Shown: positions 12,101 through 26,574, counted from the first letter of the stretch. The stretch: DNA of 64,000 nt from Cyprinodon diabolis (GCA_030533445.1 CM060073.1:37093428-37157427), one strand, 5' to 3'. Notes: a model not told the origin generated them from the sequence alone. Made by a program: numbers and translations.

Positions 12101-14133
12101 GTATATTTAGAAAGTTGAGATTGAGGAGTGTTTTTCTTTTCTTGTGAATAATCCTTCCTCCTCCTTACTAAAGTACATTATGTCTTGCTGGCATGACAGG
12201 CGCTGCTCCGTGTTAACATTACCTCCTCTTTCTAACAGGGTTACAGACTCCGCTCGTACTCTCACTCCCTGTTTGAAGGAGAGAGAAAGTACAGCGTAGA
12301 CAGAAGAAGACAGGAGCAGAAAATATTGTGGCCTTACACATCTGAAGTGTGTGTATATGTAGACTGAAGGGAGGAAACTTGTACCACAGAAAAACAATAT
12401 TGAATTTGAAATATTGGCCAGTGTAGTGATTGAACATGTCTCCCTTATCACTGGGTTGCCAGGTTTCCCAGCCATAACGATGACTTATCACACGGCTGAG
12501 GAACGTGAAGTATATAACAAGATTCCCCGACATGACAAACATTGCCCTGAGGAGACACACCACACTCTCCAGACCCACCCAATCCAGGGCATCTGGCTCT
12601 GAAAATGGAGGATTCCCTGAGGACGGTAGCACAGGGCTAAAGTGCATCTAAGAGTAAAGAAGACTCCACTATGTTTTCTTTGTATTATTATTTGAGATGG
12701 CAAGTGCTGTGCACACTGATAAATGTAGAAATGCAGTGACATTTCATAGAATAACAAGAGTATAATGTATTCCTGAATTTTTGGTCAGGTTATTTGTCAC
12801 TGTCAGGTTTTTAAGCAATTATTTTGCAAGGTGCTGACATTTCTGGCTTTTGTATACACTCTGTATCCTGACCTGTGCTCTTCTTATTTATTATAGCAAT
12901 ACTGCAGAATGTTTACTTATGATGGCAGATGAAAACAATGACTAGGAAAAAAAAACAAAAAAAACATAGATAACAAACACGTTTTAATGACTATATTTAA
13001 TATCTGAATCAAAAATATTCTGATGTTTCTGACAAGCAAATTTTCTTCCTGTCTTTTTAATTGTTGATGTAAGACATGGCATGTGTTAAATTCAGATTTC
13101 AAACACAAACCGAATACAAAATTAATATTATCACTGTGTTTTTACTTCCTTGTTTATATTAATTTTTGCTTTGGGTATTTTACCTTTCTACTCATTCTGA
13201 TTATCACCCTTTCAAGAATACTATCGACAAGCACTGTATTACAACCATGGATTGAAATAAAATTTAAGTAAATTATATTATGCACGGTAAAGTACACAAT
13301 ATTTTAAGCTGTGGTCTAGTCATTAATTTAATACTGTGATAGCTGGTCAAGTTACTTTCTCTACAAGATACAGATCTTCCCTCTTAAAACCAGAAGGCCA
13401 TGAACTTTCACCTTTGGCAAAAGAAAAAAAAATACAGATGCCAAGTGAGATGATTCCCATCCAGTGTTAAATACACTGGTGAGGGATTTTTCATCCCAGT
13501 CTCTTTGGTGTTATTACTTCATCTCCTCCTCCTTCATTTCCCAGATACTAATACTCTTTGTCATGAGAGAACCACCCCTCTCACAGTCTCTCTCCCTTTC
13601 TCTTTTTCTCCCACATTTTCTTTAAGGAGTTTTGATTAATTAGGTTCCTTTTGGCAGAAACCTTGTATGCTTTCTCTCTTTATATGTATGTGTTGCTGGC
13701 ATTGAAATAGATTTGTTTATAGTTGAGACCTTTGCTGCTTGAAGTCTTAAAGCAGCTCTGCTGTCGAGAGCCAAAACTCTGGCAAGGTCAGCTCATTTCT
13801 GTTTACTTTTCTAGCACTATTTACCCTCTGGGGCTTTTAAAAGCACTTCTGCAAAACATCAGTAACAGGCAGGCAGGAGAGAGAAGGGAAAGGAAGAGTG
13901 GAGAAAGAAAACTGAGAGGATGGTGATAGGATTCTAGCCCCATCAGTGACACTGTCATATTTCCAGGAAATGTAGTAATCCTTCTCATAGTGTATTGAAA
14001 CATGCAGAATTATACTCTGCTTTATGTACCTCAAATGGTATATTGATATAAGAATGATTCATTTAAAGTATCAGGTCATTGAGTAACATTTCTACACTTT
14101 CCAACATGTCCTAATGCCTTGAAAAGGAAAAAA
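9169..14133. other. Non-coding DNA, no gene seen
   Basis: AT-rich sequence with poly-A/T runs and a CT-rich run near 13,580-13,620. The open frame 12,219-12,647 (-), 142 residues, has no recognisable domain and overlaps others in different frames. Around 10,000-10,260 the base composition is more balanced, without any interpretable motif. Confidence 0.5.
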
Positions 14134-14177
14134 CATATATATAACTATATATATCTATATAGATATATATATATATT
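14134..14177. repeat. (AT)n-rich microsatellite
   Basis: Imperfect AT dinucleotide repeat containing the self-complementary stretch TATATATCTATATAGATATATA. Confidence 0.85.
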
Positions 14178-17100
14178 TTGATTTTCTTATATTTTCTTAT
14201 TTGGAGTGATAGACCCCTAGGCTGTTGCCTGAATGCAAAGCCATGGACTTGGGATTAACCCATCAATAATCACTATCTGCCTTGCCATGCATTTGCCCCT
14301 CCAGAGCTAATGATTAATCTCCCCTGTATAGGGCTGATCACTATCAGATTGATGAATGTACCAACCAATCATGTTCCAGCAAAGCCACAACATGTACATA
14401 CAACAATAAGTGATGATGAACAACCTGTGCTGTTAGGCATTTTTTTGGGAGCTGCTTACTGTAGGGTCCCTTTGGTTTTGGTAAACATATATGGTCACTT
14501 GCTTTATATTCCTATAGAAAAGGGAGAATGCAAAGATTAAGTTTGTGATTATATGTTGGTTAGTTTAAGGTAAAGTAAAGGTTTAAAAATAGATTTTAAA
14601 TAATCCATCGTTTAAATGCCCCCAGGTGTATTCACCACTGTTGAACTTACCACAGCATGAAAAGTTACAGCCACAACTATATTGTATTTACTTTATGTAA
14701 CAGGCCAACCTGCATGTTTAGAGTTTTTATCCTTATAAATAGTAAACCTCTGCCTGAGTTTAGTCTCCCCCAGCCTCTACAGTATAACAGGCTTCCAGTG
14801 ACAGCTTGAATTTGGCTGCATCCAACCTCCCATCAGTTCTGACAAACTTACACGTCCCTGCTTAAGAAAATTATTCAGATAAAATGATGAAGCATAATCA
14901 TTACCTGGAAAAATGACATACATCATGTTGTATGTAGGTCTAGTAATAGAGCTCAAAGTTGCCCTGCCAACAGGTTCTATTCGTGAGTTTGGATCACTAC
15001 AGCTTCTTCTAAAAAGTAATTAACCTCTACCCTGCTTCTTGGTTAAGGTAAAAAGCCATGTTTTGGGTTTTTTTTTTTGTATGTGTGCAGCTGCACTATC
15101 CCTCAGAAATTTCAGAATTAAAAAGTGCCTTGGAGAGGTTCAAAAACTTTTTTTGTATTGATATTTAACGTTTTATATAATTTTCATTGCATGACTAACA
15201 CCTTTCTTTGTTTTATAAGCAGGTTTATAATTTCATTTTTTTTAACAAAGGTGCTAATCTTTAACAGAACATCTTTATTCAATGATACCGAAATTACATT
15301 TCTCTACTATTTGGACTTTTAAATGCAGTTGGTTACACTGGATTGTAGGTAGAGATATCTAATTTAAATAGAATAGCTGTTTACATTTTCACTGATAAGA
15401 TATTTAAATCATGCATCATTTTCAGTTTATTTAACTGAAAAGCACAATTTTCTTTTAATAGAACCTATTTAAATACATTGAAATATTATGGATGTACCAT
15501 AACACATTAGAAACTAGTTTAAAGCATTGCAATTATGTTTGCAGGAATTGTATAACAGATTATATTTTGTATTCACTAATTCTGACCTAACCTAACCTTG
15601 TTTCTTAAGAGTGTCATTTTTTTTTTTTTGTAAAATTAAAAGTAAAGCCAGTATTGGGAAACTGTGTCCCTCCCTGTAAAACGTACTGTATTTACTCAGA
15701 ATGATGGCGGTAGATTTTGTCCCCGTTGCTTGTTGTTGTTTCTCAGCCTGGGCCTCTGTGTGTTCCATGCTGATGTCCTTGTATAGTCAGGCTTGGGTTT
15801 ATTTTCTCTGGATACGACAGAGATACCTCCTCTTGAACTTTTACAGCCCCTCTTAGTGATGTGTATCTGAGAGAGTTGACCTGGGTCACCAGGCTTTACA
15901 GGCTTCCGCCTGCTTCTCATCCCCTGTGTTTGTTTTCCTTCCGCTTTGCTTTTTCAGATCATTTCTGTTCACACGTTTGCACATGAGCAGAATAACAATG
16001 ACCTGAATAATAAGAGCAAATGCAACTTTTCTTAATGTATCAGTCTTTTCTTTCTTCTATGTAATCTTGGCCATTTCTGAGTTCAAACCCTAATAAAGAG
16101 GAATGGTACAGTATAAAGCCTAGTAAATGCCAAAACCAGTAAATAGATAAAGAAGGAACAGGAGGATATGAGAACCCACAAAGTTAACCAGCCTTTTACC
16201 TTGCACCTAAAACCCTGAACCACATTAATACCTCATACCCCAAATCTTTGGACACATTTTACAATCCCTATCAGTCACAAAAGTTGCCCCTCAGGGTCAG
16301 AAAAAAGTCCTCAGAGTGGTTTAGTTCAGTCGGATTACAAAGTGAGGTCAGGGAGAATTATATGCGTATTGCAAAACAGTATTTTAATACATAGTCCTCC
16401 CTTTGCAAATTACTGAGTCTACACAGGGAGCTAAGACTCTTCAGTCCTAAACTAAAGTGACAGTTATTGGCCCCTTCGGCCTAGAAGAAAAATCTGTTAA
16501 GCCGTTTGCTGTTGTGTCACATTTCTTGAGTTGGGAATGTATAGCCATGCATTTGATATGACCACATTTAACCATGAACTCGTAAGTCTGGTCCATAACT
16601 CTCCTACTGCTGAAATTTATTACACAGAGCTGCATTATGAGACAGTCCTGTATACTAGCCACAAAGCACTCCATTGCTGCGGACACACTATAAACTGTGA
16701 CAAAAATCTCAAAGAATTTGTCCTTTGAATAGTTTATACTCTTTGCATTTTTCAGGGATAACATCTCTATTTGTGTTTTATGACCCACTGAGATTAAGAA
16801 ATATTAGAAAATAAACCATGAAAATACAACTGTGTCATCACACACCAAAGACAGAATGTATTTCACTGGGTTCATACAATGTTTCTGCACATCCCAGATA
16901 TTAGCCCTTGCAGTGTCATTCGGTCTGAGAGAGGCACTTAAAATATAAATTTACAATAGTATGTTATAAATTTTCAGGTTTTTCTTCTTTCTACAAAAAT
17001 CCAGATATTTCACCCAAATTCTACTTTTTGAATATTAGTGAAGTTTTACATACGTTTTTTTTTCTATATTCTTGTTCTGCAGTTTGAACTTCATTGTGAT

Positions 17101-18665
17101 AATCAAATTTATACGCACTGGAGTGTTTAACTCCAGAAGTTAAAACAGATGTAGTGGACCATTGCATGCAGTATGAAGAAACACCAGCCATTAGTGTTAG
17201 TCAGTCTTGTTAAGACCACTGACATAATCTTTTGTCATTTATCTCCTTAAAGCACTTATGGCAAATAAAATGTAAAACTGTAGATCCTGTCCATGCAGTA
17301 TAGATATTGTATAAAGATAGCTCTAATGCCCCTTTGCCAGACACACTCGAACAGCCTTGAAGACTTGTTCTAACAGTCAGAGATTATAATTGGTGATTTG
17401 TGAACCAGTTCTCTTTTGGCCTGAGATGAGATAAATAATGGGTTGTGGGCAACAGTGGTAAACTAACACAGGATTCATTCAGGATCACCAAGTTTCTATA
17501 TGCCAGTTAAAATATGCTGTTTCGGGGTAACTATTTTTTAATGCATGTTCACTCTTTTCAAATTTCATTTTTCTTCTGGATTGTCGTTTTGTGCTCCGCA
17601 CCGAATTTCGAGAAATAAAATAACTTCTGAGGTAAAAATAGAAAATCTTGTAACTAAACATTTATAGGTTTGAAACGTCTATATTTTTCTGTAAGGCCCC
17701 ATGTATATTATCTTCACATTGCTTTGCGTACTGTCATTACCTTGTGATGGTCTTTAATATTCTAACAGTTTTCTGCTCAAAATCTTCAGTCTGTTTAACT
17801 AATAACGTATGTTTCTACACACATACACACAGACCCAGCTAAGCACACTGCTATTAGACCACATCTGAGGAGCATTACCCATTCATCCAGTGTTTACTCA
17901 AGGTTTGACCAGAGTAAGTGGGGAAGTACAGATATTATTGTGACACTCACTGTAATGCCTTTCTGCACACCTTGGCTGGCCATGTGTTTTCCCTGGGGGT
18001 GAAGTGTGGTATTATTAATGTTTAGTACAATGAACATCAGTTCAAATTGACAGTTCAAACAAATTACAGCTGAATAAAAAGTAAAACAGATTGCAGCATC
18101 CCCTCCTCTCTCAAGCTCTAAGACATTTTGGAAGGTTTATTTAATAGGATGTATTTTTTTATGCATCTTGTTCCCTCTTTAACACTTACAGACTTTTTAC
18201 ATAGGGAATGCTTGGCAAATTGGAGCCATCAAAAGCATGCTGTTCATTGGATAAAAGCTGTATATTATTGTCATTAGCTGTCTGTCTTATTCTCATTATC
18301 TCACACAACTGGGGGGTGGCTCATTTTTAGACAAGTTAAACATCTGGGGGTGGAACATATCGGTTCACTTTTTGAGAAATTTCTGACATGAGGCTTTGAA
18401 TAATAAGAATTTAGAGAAGAGTGACACCAGAGTTTTATTTTTTATTTTTTAATCAAACCCATAATGTTGCAGTCCTCGAATATTTTAAACATCTCTTGTG
18501 AGTATCTGCCAAAAAAATCCCAAAACATGGCAGTCAATTACAGACAGTATGTTTTATCTTAACACCCACCTAAGCTTGTTTTTTCAGTAGTGTACAGCAG
18601 CTCTAACTTGGGACATCTGCTACTTAGAGATACTTTAAAGAAAACTGGATTCTTACGGCTCTAGC
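14178..18665. other. Non-coding DNA, no gene seen
   Basis: AT-rich sequence. The block at 15,690-15,960 is less AT-rich and open on the minus strand for 74 codons, with a very basic composition (repeated R and K). I recognise no family. Open frames near 16,447-16,788 look random. Confidence 0.45.
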
Positions 18666-19010
18666 CCACTTGCAATCCCCATCCATCCATCCATCCATCC
18701 ATTGTTCTCTCTTGTGATAGGGTAACAGCTCCAGGGAGACCTTTCTTTCCCTGTTTATATCCTACACCTATTCTGGGGGATTGCAGGATCTCCCCCTGTC
18801 AGAGGGTGGTGTGTATATAGTTTTTGCCTAAAACTTCAGTGTCTGTGATTGGGTCCTGATCAGATGCCATGACAATCTAATCTGGCTCCTTTTTATTACA
18901 GAGAAACAACATCTCTACTCTGAGTTCCTTCTGTATGATGGAGCTCCTAACCCATAGGGTTTCAGTCACCCAAAGAAAAAAACATATTTCAGCTTATGGT
19001 ATCCAGATCC
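18666..19010. repeat. Teleost interspersed repeat fragment with (CCAT)n head
   Basis: A CCAT tetranucleotide tract (about 18,679-18,702) leads into words such as CAGCTCCAGGGAGACCT, TATTCTGGGGGATTGCAGGA, GATGCCATGACAATCTAATCTGGCTCC, CATCTCTACTCTGAGTTCCTTCTGTATGATGGAGCTCCTAACCC. These resemble a common fish repeat containing 'ctggctcctttcgatg ... agcggctctactccgagctcc ... tgactgagctcctcaccc'. The copy is decayed. Class not determined. Confidence 0.6.
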
Positions 19011-22000
19011 CTTCTCCAGATTTCAAAAGACTTCTTATGCTTTTAGCTATTCCATGGAACATGCCATGCACCATACCAGTGCCAAAATGAAAAATGTACA
19101 GTTTCACCTGATTCTAAAGTTCATATACAGACTGGACTCAGTTCTACAACTTAAAAGAAACAAGAATTCACTACTTTCTAGAAAGTAATGATTCTTTGCC
19201 CATTCTAACCCTGTAGTTGGTAAAGACTTTTTTTGGTCTGAAAAAAATTACCTTGAAGGCATTCACTGTTTGTGCTTTTAGCTGTTGTCTTCTCAGGTAT
19301 GTAATTAATATTTTCAGGAATTATGTGATGATTGCATTTGTATGGGTTTACAGTATGTTGCTAGATGATGCTGATTAAATGGCCAAAGAAAAAACAGCAA
19401 CAACAAAATAAGTAGGAAGTGTATTGTAGTCGACAATTACCGATAATTGTTGTTTTGGAGCTTCCTATTCAAGCTTGGAAATGCATACTGTACAGCTCTC
19501 ATCGTATTTCATTTCCTCTTTTCTTCTGCAGTGCCTCCACTTCCTCCTTTTGCCGATCCTTGCATGGAGATCATCTGCTTGTGCTGAGATTAATATTTCC
19601 GACACTTTGATGTCAGGAATGTGCTTTACAAAGAGTTATGATGAGTGGGCAATGGGCATAGAAAAAAATAAGACACTGATTGAAAGAAAAACAGGGATCA
19701 AGACACAGAGGAAGAAACTGGAAAGGTAGCCAAGGTGTTAAGGATGCTCAAATCTATAATCCTATGTGTGTGCTTATGAGACCAGCTGTGTGTGATTTCG
19801 AATGTGATTGCATGTGTGTGGGGGACCCCTGTTGGCAGTAACCAGTGCACCCTCCCTAAGCTGTGTTTGCAGAGGCGTGTGATCGTTGCTGCGGGCTAGT
19901 GGAGGTCAACAAGGGGGTACAGTCCAGGCTACTGCTCCTCATTGGCTCACAGGCAGAGGCTTTGGCCTCGCCCATTTAGCCAATCACTCACAGCCAGCTG
20001 ACCCCTGACAGCCTATCAGTTTACTTGGCCTGAAGGCTGAGAGCAAATAGACAAAGGCAGAGGTGTCAGGGAGGGTTATATTATTGGAAAGTAGCAAGGA
20101 GAGAGATTCAGTGAGAGTGAGATAGAGGGAATAAGAATGAGTAACGCTGTTTAGCATGGCTGTAGCTGAGGAGCCAAAGGTGAGAGCAAGTGGTGGGCGA
20201 GAGCGCTCTTAATCTGTGGCTGACGAGGGCACCAGGAGCCTCCATACAATAATTACATTAGAGTCAAGTAGATCCCTCTATCTGAAAGCAACACATTTAT
20301 GCCCTGCAGGGGGATCCCTGGCTAATTGTAATCCACCAGGATGGAGCAGGCTCAAAAAGTGCCTACTTTCAAACTGACGAGGTTAAGGACAATGATTTTG
20401 TGCAAATTAATGTGTGTATAAAGTGGGAGTATGTGTCCTTTGCTTTGACCTGAGAAAAAACAGCACCATGAAAGAAAAAATATAATATATCTTTAAAACA
20501 TCTGAATGAATTGATTTAGTGTGTACATAGTAGCTCGTCAATGCTCTTCTGTTTACATGTATTACAGTTTGTGGCCAGAGAGTACATCAGTATGATTGCT
20601 TCAAGCTTTGCTTGAGGGATTGGTGGATGGTGGAATGACAGCAAGGGATCTACTAAAGGAAAATGGGTGTTTGGAATGAGAGGAGGAGGTCTAGTATATC
20701 TGGTGAGCAGAGCCAGGCGCTGCTAGAGGGGAGGAGAGGTTGATCTGTTTAGTGTCCTTCTCCTGCCAGCTTTCACTGGTCATTAAAAGTAGGCTGTTAT
20801 CAGACAGTGCAGGGAGGACTACCCAACCAGCCGGCACAGTGCTGCGTCTTCAGGTAACAGCTCCTTATCTGTTCACTGATTGCCTTCATGCTCCCAATCC
20901 GTCTGACGTTGGCGTCTCAATCAGTCTTTAAATAATCTGCCTCCTCACAGCAGAGCAAGAGATCCGCCTCCACAGCACCATCTCTCTTTCTCTCTTTTTC
21001 CCATTCTAGATCTTTTTCTTTTTGTGTATGATGCTGAATATTAATGTGTTTGTCTTGTGTACTTATAGGCAATAAACAAGCCTCAAAATCTTTCTGTGCT
21101 CCTTCAGAGCATTTTAACATGCTGCACAGCTTAAATCTACAGATTGGGGACACTTAGAGTAGTTTTGCTCTAAAGAGTCACTGTTCCATGCAGAGGTGGC
21201 AATGTTATTTTCTAGGACTTGGATTTAGAAGATCTCTGACAAATGCAGTGAAAAAATAAATAAATAGGTTCAACTGTTTCCATTTTTATTTTTGACAAGT
21301 TGTATGTTCTCTTTTTCACTTATAAATGATAATACTGATATTTGGAATAAATTATTTGATCTTGGAAAATAAGTTTTATCTTTATATATGTGGAACTAAA
21401 TAAAAGTTTGTTTTACATATTTTTGAAAATCCTATGGTTGTTATTGTCTACAGCATAGCTGACATGTATGACCAGGCCTCTCACCATTTGCCTGAGGCCC
21501 ACTGTGCATTACCAAAAGCACCGTAAAGTCTTTGAAGGTGGGAGTGAAAGAAGGAACAGGAGTGACAAAGATATAGTGGTGACAGATAACAGGAAATATT
21601 AGGAAACGTAAATAAGTGACATTATGAGTAGGACAATGAATAAAATACATTTTGTAGTACAGAACAATGTGACTTTTGTATCATCAGCATATCATTCTGT
21701 TTTGCGTCAGCAAAAGAACTCGCCAACTTGCAATATTGGCAAAATTGTATTATGTAAAAATTACTTTTATATATCGTTTACATATCGTTAAATAGATTTT
21801 AGGATTGTCCCTATCATGATTTTGCAAGACCATAGTGTTAAGGCTTTTCATAAGCATCTAAAAAATAAGTTAATTCAATAAAATATGTATTTGGTATGTT
21901 CTTTCATATTTCTGTTTTTTGTTTTTTTTTTATCATGAATGCTCTTTTTGTCTAATTCTTCCTACATCATAGAGCTCTAAAGCAGACATCCAAACCTTAT

Positions 22001-22109
22001 GTGGTATTATTTTAAATGCACATATATGTTATGGTTCTCCCCTTTTGAACTTTCAGTTTTCAGTTATCTAAATAATAAGTAAGTTTTGTTGATCTTTGGT
22101 TTATTTTCC
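19011..22109. other. Non-coding DNA; candidate conserved block at 20,215-20,400
   Basis: No gene found. About 20,215-20,400 is an even-composition block rich in homeodomain-type words (AATAATTACATTAGAGTC, GGCTAATTGTAATCC, GCAAATTAAT just downstream), lacks low-complexity sequence and looks like vertebrate conserved non-coding DNA. That is inference from texture only. Open frames near 19,419-19,729 and 20,740-21,153 match nothing I recognise. Confidence 0.35.
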
Positions 22110-22450
22110 AGTTTATGTTAAATTTAAGCAGTCTTTAGTTACTCTCTGTTGCTCCTTTTTGCACTTTGCCTTTCCCCTAGCTCCCTTCTAGTCACTTCCA
22201 TCCACACATGCTCCATATCAGCTGATTAACCCAGTCTTTGTTCTGTCTCCCATATATATACTCTCCCTGTGCACTTCTTTATTGCTGGCTCCTTGTTGTT
22301 ACTTTGCTCATCAAGTGATTTTTTTCCCCCTGGTTTTTGGCTTCTAGTATTTTGTCCTTGGATTTTGTTTCTGTTGCCCTTTGAATTCATTCAACCTGCA
22401 GGAATTCATCTTTGCCTCAACCAACCTCGACACCAATGCTGACAATATAT
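22110..22450 (+). repeat. Possible decayed LTR fragment
   Basis: The order of motifs is GCTGATTAACCCAGTC, then CATATATATACTCTCCCTGTGCA (TATA-like followed by a C-rich start region), then TTTATTGCTGGCTCCTTGTT, then a run of TTTTGG/TTTCTG/CTTTG words. This resembles the promoter and R/U5 region of several fish Ty3/gypsy LTRs. No paired LTR, target duplication or clear ends are visible, so this is tentative. Confidence 0.3.
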
Positions 22451-23729
22451 TCCTCCATGGCATAGGGAATGCCACCACTGATGTCCCATATATTTGGATA
22501 GTACCATAGGAAGAACATACATATATTGCTTTTTAGCCAAATGCTTCTATATTTCCATGTTAAACTACTGACACTGGTTAGCTCTTTTTTCCCCCCTAAA
22601 ATGGCTCTTTAAAAAGAAGCTGATGCAACACAGGGGTAATCATGCCCTCTTATGCTTTGAATTCTGCCATTTGATCCATTTGCCATTAGAAATATAATGC
22701 AAGTTTTATATCACATAGGTAAGATGTCATTCATTCCTACCATATAAATATTTTTTACAACTCTGAAACTAAACAATAACAACTATAGAAACATTTCTTT
22801 ATCTAAGGTGAAATAGTGAGTGGAAAGTATTTGTTTGAGCAGCAGTTCCAGTAGATGGTGTAACAGTGACTGTACATATTGACTGCACTCATATCTCAAA
22901 GTGGGTCAGATAAATGAATGTTCCACCATCGTCACTACTTCACTGCTGATGTCATATGGGATTTTAGACTGTAGGTGACAACCGAGTAATAACTCCTCTA
23001 TCTCTCCAGCTCAGTCACTTTTTGCTCACTTGCTGTTCTCTTGTTGTTCTGCATGAAAAGCTGAGTACAGTTCCTGACCTGGACATCTTTCTCTCTTCCT
23101 CTCTTGTTTCTTTTTCATTCCTTTCCATACCCTTACTTCTCATCCAAGGGATGTGTGATATGTATCATTGGTTAAGACTACTCCAGGCCGGCATGTTGAC
23201 ATTCCCCCGTGTCTCTTCATCTCTCCCTGCAGAGCTGAGTGCTGTTGAGTTGTGTTGATTAATGATATTGATCGCTCCTCATACTCCTTGACTTTCTCTG
23301 AAGGGGGGGCTTAGAGACAGAAAGTGAAACCAGAAAAGAGAGAGTTTGTGAGAAAAAAAAATGCCTCACTCAATCTTGATACAATTTTTTTTTTACAATC
23401 TCTGTTTCCATAGAAACCATACAATAGGGAGAAAGATAGATACAGTGCGTACATATATGTATAGAAAAGGGATGAAGAAAAAAGAGCAAAAAATGTTTAC
23501 ATGTATTGTGTGTCAGTGTGCTGTAATTTTAATCTGTAAAGAGTTCCTTTAAATTTAATTTGTACAGCAGATTAAATGTAAGAAGGTGTCATTATGATAT
23601 GCAAAAAAACATCAATGAAGTTGAAAGCAGGTTGTCAATTATCCTTTCAGGATGATCTACTTTACATCTACCTAATAAGCTTTGCCAATAGCAATGGAGT
23701 GCTAACCCTTTTAGGATAGAAGAGTCTGT
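22451..23729. other. Non-coding DNA, no gene seen
   Basis: AT-rich sequence with homopolymer runs. The open frame 23,022-23,258 (+) starts with a hydrophobic stretch but has no recognised domain. Confidence 0.5.
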
Positions 23730-23772
23730 TCATGTGGATGTAAATGTACACAGTGCATTTACATCCACATGA
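23730..23772. repeat. Perfect hairpin, 17-20 bp stem
   Basis: TCATGTGGATGTAAATG (23,730-23,746) is the exact reverse complement of CATTTACATCCACATGA (23,756-23,772). The nine bases between (TACACAGTG) extend the stem by T-G, A-T and C-G pairs, leaving a three-base loop ACA. The stem contains ATGTAAAT, close to an octamer/POU site, in inverted pairs. It could be a cruciform, a paired binding site or a short hairpin RNA, though the stem is shorter than a usual microRNA precursor. Confidence 0.9.
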
Positions 23773-24749
<977 letters not shown>

Positions 24750-25640
24750 AACACAGTATGAACCCCCCTCCCCTTGACTGCAATTATTGAGGAAAAAATT
24801 ATTTGTGGAATTTCATAAAGAGTAGTTGTTACGTTAAAAACTGGGTTTTGATGTGATCATTAAATATACCTTAGATTAAAATGTTTTTAGAGTGAGTTTT
24901 CAGCAAAGCTATCATACATACGTTTTTTTTTAACACATTTATGCATGATGATGATGATGATGCTATACTTCAAGTTAGGGTATGAGTACCAATTTGATAT
25001 GATTTCTGGGCCAGTTAAAGAATATACTTTTTTTGTTTTTAATTTTTTGGAGAACAACCACAAAAGATATAGATTCAGGTACAGTTGTATGACAAAGGAA
25101 AAAAGAATTTCATGTCTAACAAACCAGATGTACCAAAGAAAAAAGTTTTTGAAGAAATAATTGCACAATAAGTATGTAACTGCATCACAGTTATAACAGA
25201 AATGTCATTGATTATATCTAAAAATCGAAATTTTGGGTGTATGTGACATGTTTTGAAATTGGTATGAATTCCTTGGTTTTATATTATACTTTATAATGTA
25301 TGTTTTTTGTTGGGAACAATCTCTTGGAGAAAATGGTAGAATTAATGTATTTTTTTAGGTTTTCCCAGAGTTACTCAGATTAGTAATTGTTTTATCTAAT
25401 AGTTCCCTGAAAGGTTATATGGGATGAAAAGATGGGAAATTTGTTGACAAAGAGGGAATTTCCAGAGTGATGCTCACTACTGTAGCTTCCTCTCTCCCAG
25501 GCCTGACAGGACACATGGGGAGAGTCATACCACAACTTTAATGGGGTTTGCAGGCTCCCATGAAAGCTTAAATCCCTTGGAGAAAATATCAAAATGCTGT
25601 AAGTGCATGTCTTTTAGTGTGTGCATGCTTATTATTGTGT
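24750..25640. other. Non-coding DNA; short (GAT)n tract
   Basis: AT-rich sequence with a short GAT repeat at about 24,944-24,962. Nothing else recognised. Confidence 0.5.
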
Positions 25641-25648
25641 GTCATTGC

Positions 25649-25808
25649 AGCACAGGATGCCGAGTGTGTGAACCAGGGTCTGTCCCTGCGAATCAACTGT
25701 GTCCAGGAAGAGAGGAAACATAATAAGTCCAAGAGGATATTTGAGTGGGCAGTGTTTTGTCATTTCTTGATGCAACTGTGTTTTCCAGTGTGCTTGTGTT
25801 GGTTTTAG
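25649..25808 (+). other. Candidate exon, low confidence
   Basis: After TGTCATTGCAG (an acceptable splice acceptor ending about 25,650) an open frame runs to the TAG at 25,806-25,808. Its first 25 codons look protein-like, including ECVNQGLSLRINC, whose spacing of cysteines with an LRINC-type strand is reminiscent of a small Ig-like or secreted cysteine-containing domain. The following codons become hydrophobic and then hit a stop, and a donor-like GGG/GTAAAG lies just beyond the stop. No neighbouring exon is recognisable and the pyrimidine tract is weak. It may be an exon of a gene extending outside the window, a dead exon, or chance. Confidence 0.2.
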
Positions 25809-26570
25809 GGGTAAAGGAAGGAGGTGAACACTGTGCACACTTTTCCTCTTATATCCACAGGCATTTCCACATACCCCTTATGGAAACAAACATAAGCAGG
25901 TGTCTGTGTTCATTTTGCCACATTGAGGGTTGCAGAGCAGTCTGTGACCTTTTGGAAATGGTTTACCGCTGATGTGATGCCTTCATAGTCCAGTGTAAAG
26001 AAGAAACAGAAAATAGTTATAGTAACTTTACATCATCACACATGCAATAAAACACTACTTTATTGATGTCTTTGATTCCCTTTTCAAATGAATAACCCCT
26101 GTGATTACACTAAATTGCTCACCCTGCTGAACATGCATCTGAAAATACTTATTATTTGTTACTATGTGATAATACTTTTTAGTACATTACTGCCTATGTG
26201 GTGTTCAGGATGTCTTCTGTCTGGCCTTCTCTTGTTCCCCCAGCTGTCCTAACACGGGTCTGTGTTGACAGTAAACACAGCTGCAGGTCACAGAGGCCCT
26301 GCTCTGGTCAGATACAGCGCTCGGAAACCCAATGGGGGAGAGAGCACACAGAGAGTATGAATGTAAGAGAAAGTGCACCGAGAGGGAAAGGCTTCAGTTA
26401 GGCACAGTTTACTAAAAATGAAAAAGAAACATTTAGTCCAGCATTTAGTTATCGACCCTTTATAGGTTATTAAAAAGGGCAGGACATTCAATGAAATTGG
26501 ATTAGCAGAGAAAGATGTATACTAAATTATGAAAACCATTAAATTATCAAGCTAAAGCTGCCCATCTGTA
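25809..26570. other. Non-coding DNA, no gene seen
   Basis: A strong acceptor-like CTTCTCTTGTTCCCCCAG lies near 26,225-26,242, but no convincing exon follows. The open frame after it has no recognised domain and no good donor. Confidence 0.4.
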
Positions 26571-26574
26571 CATG

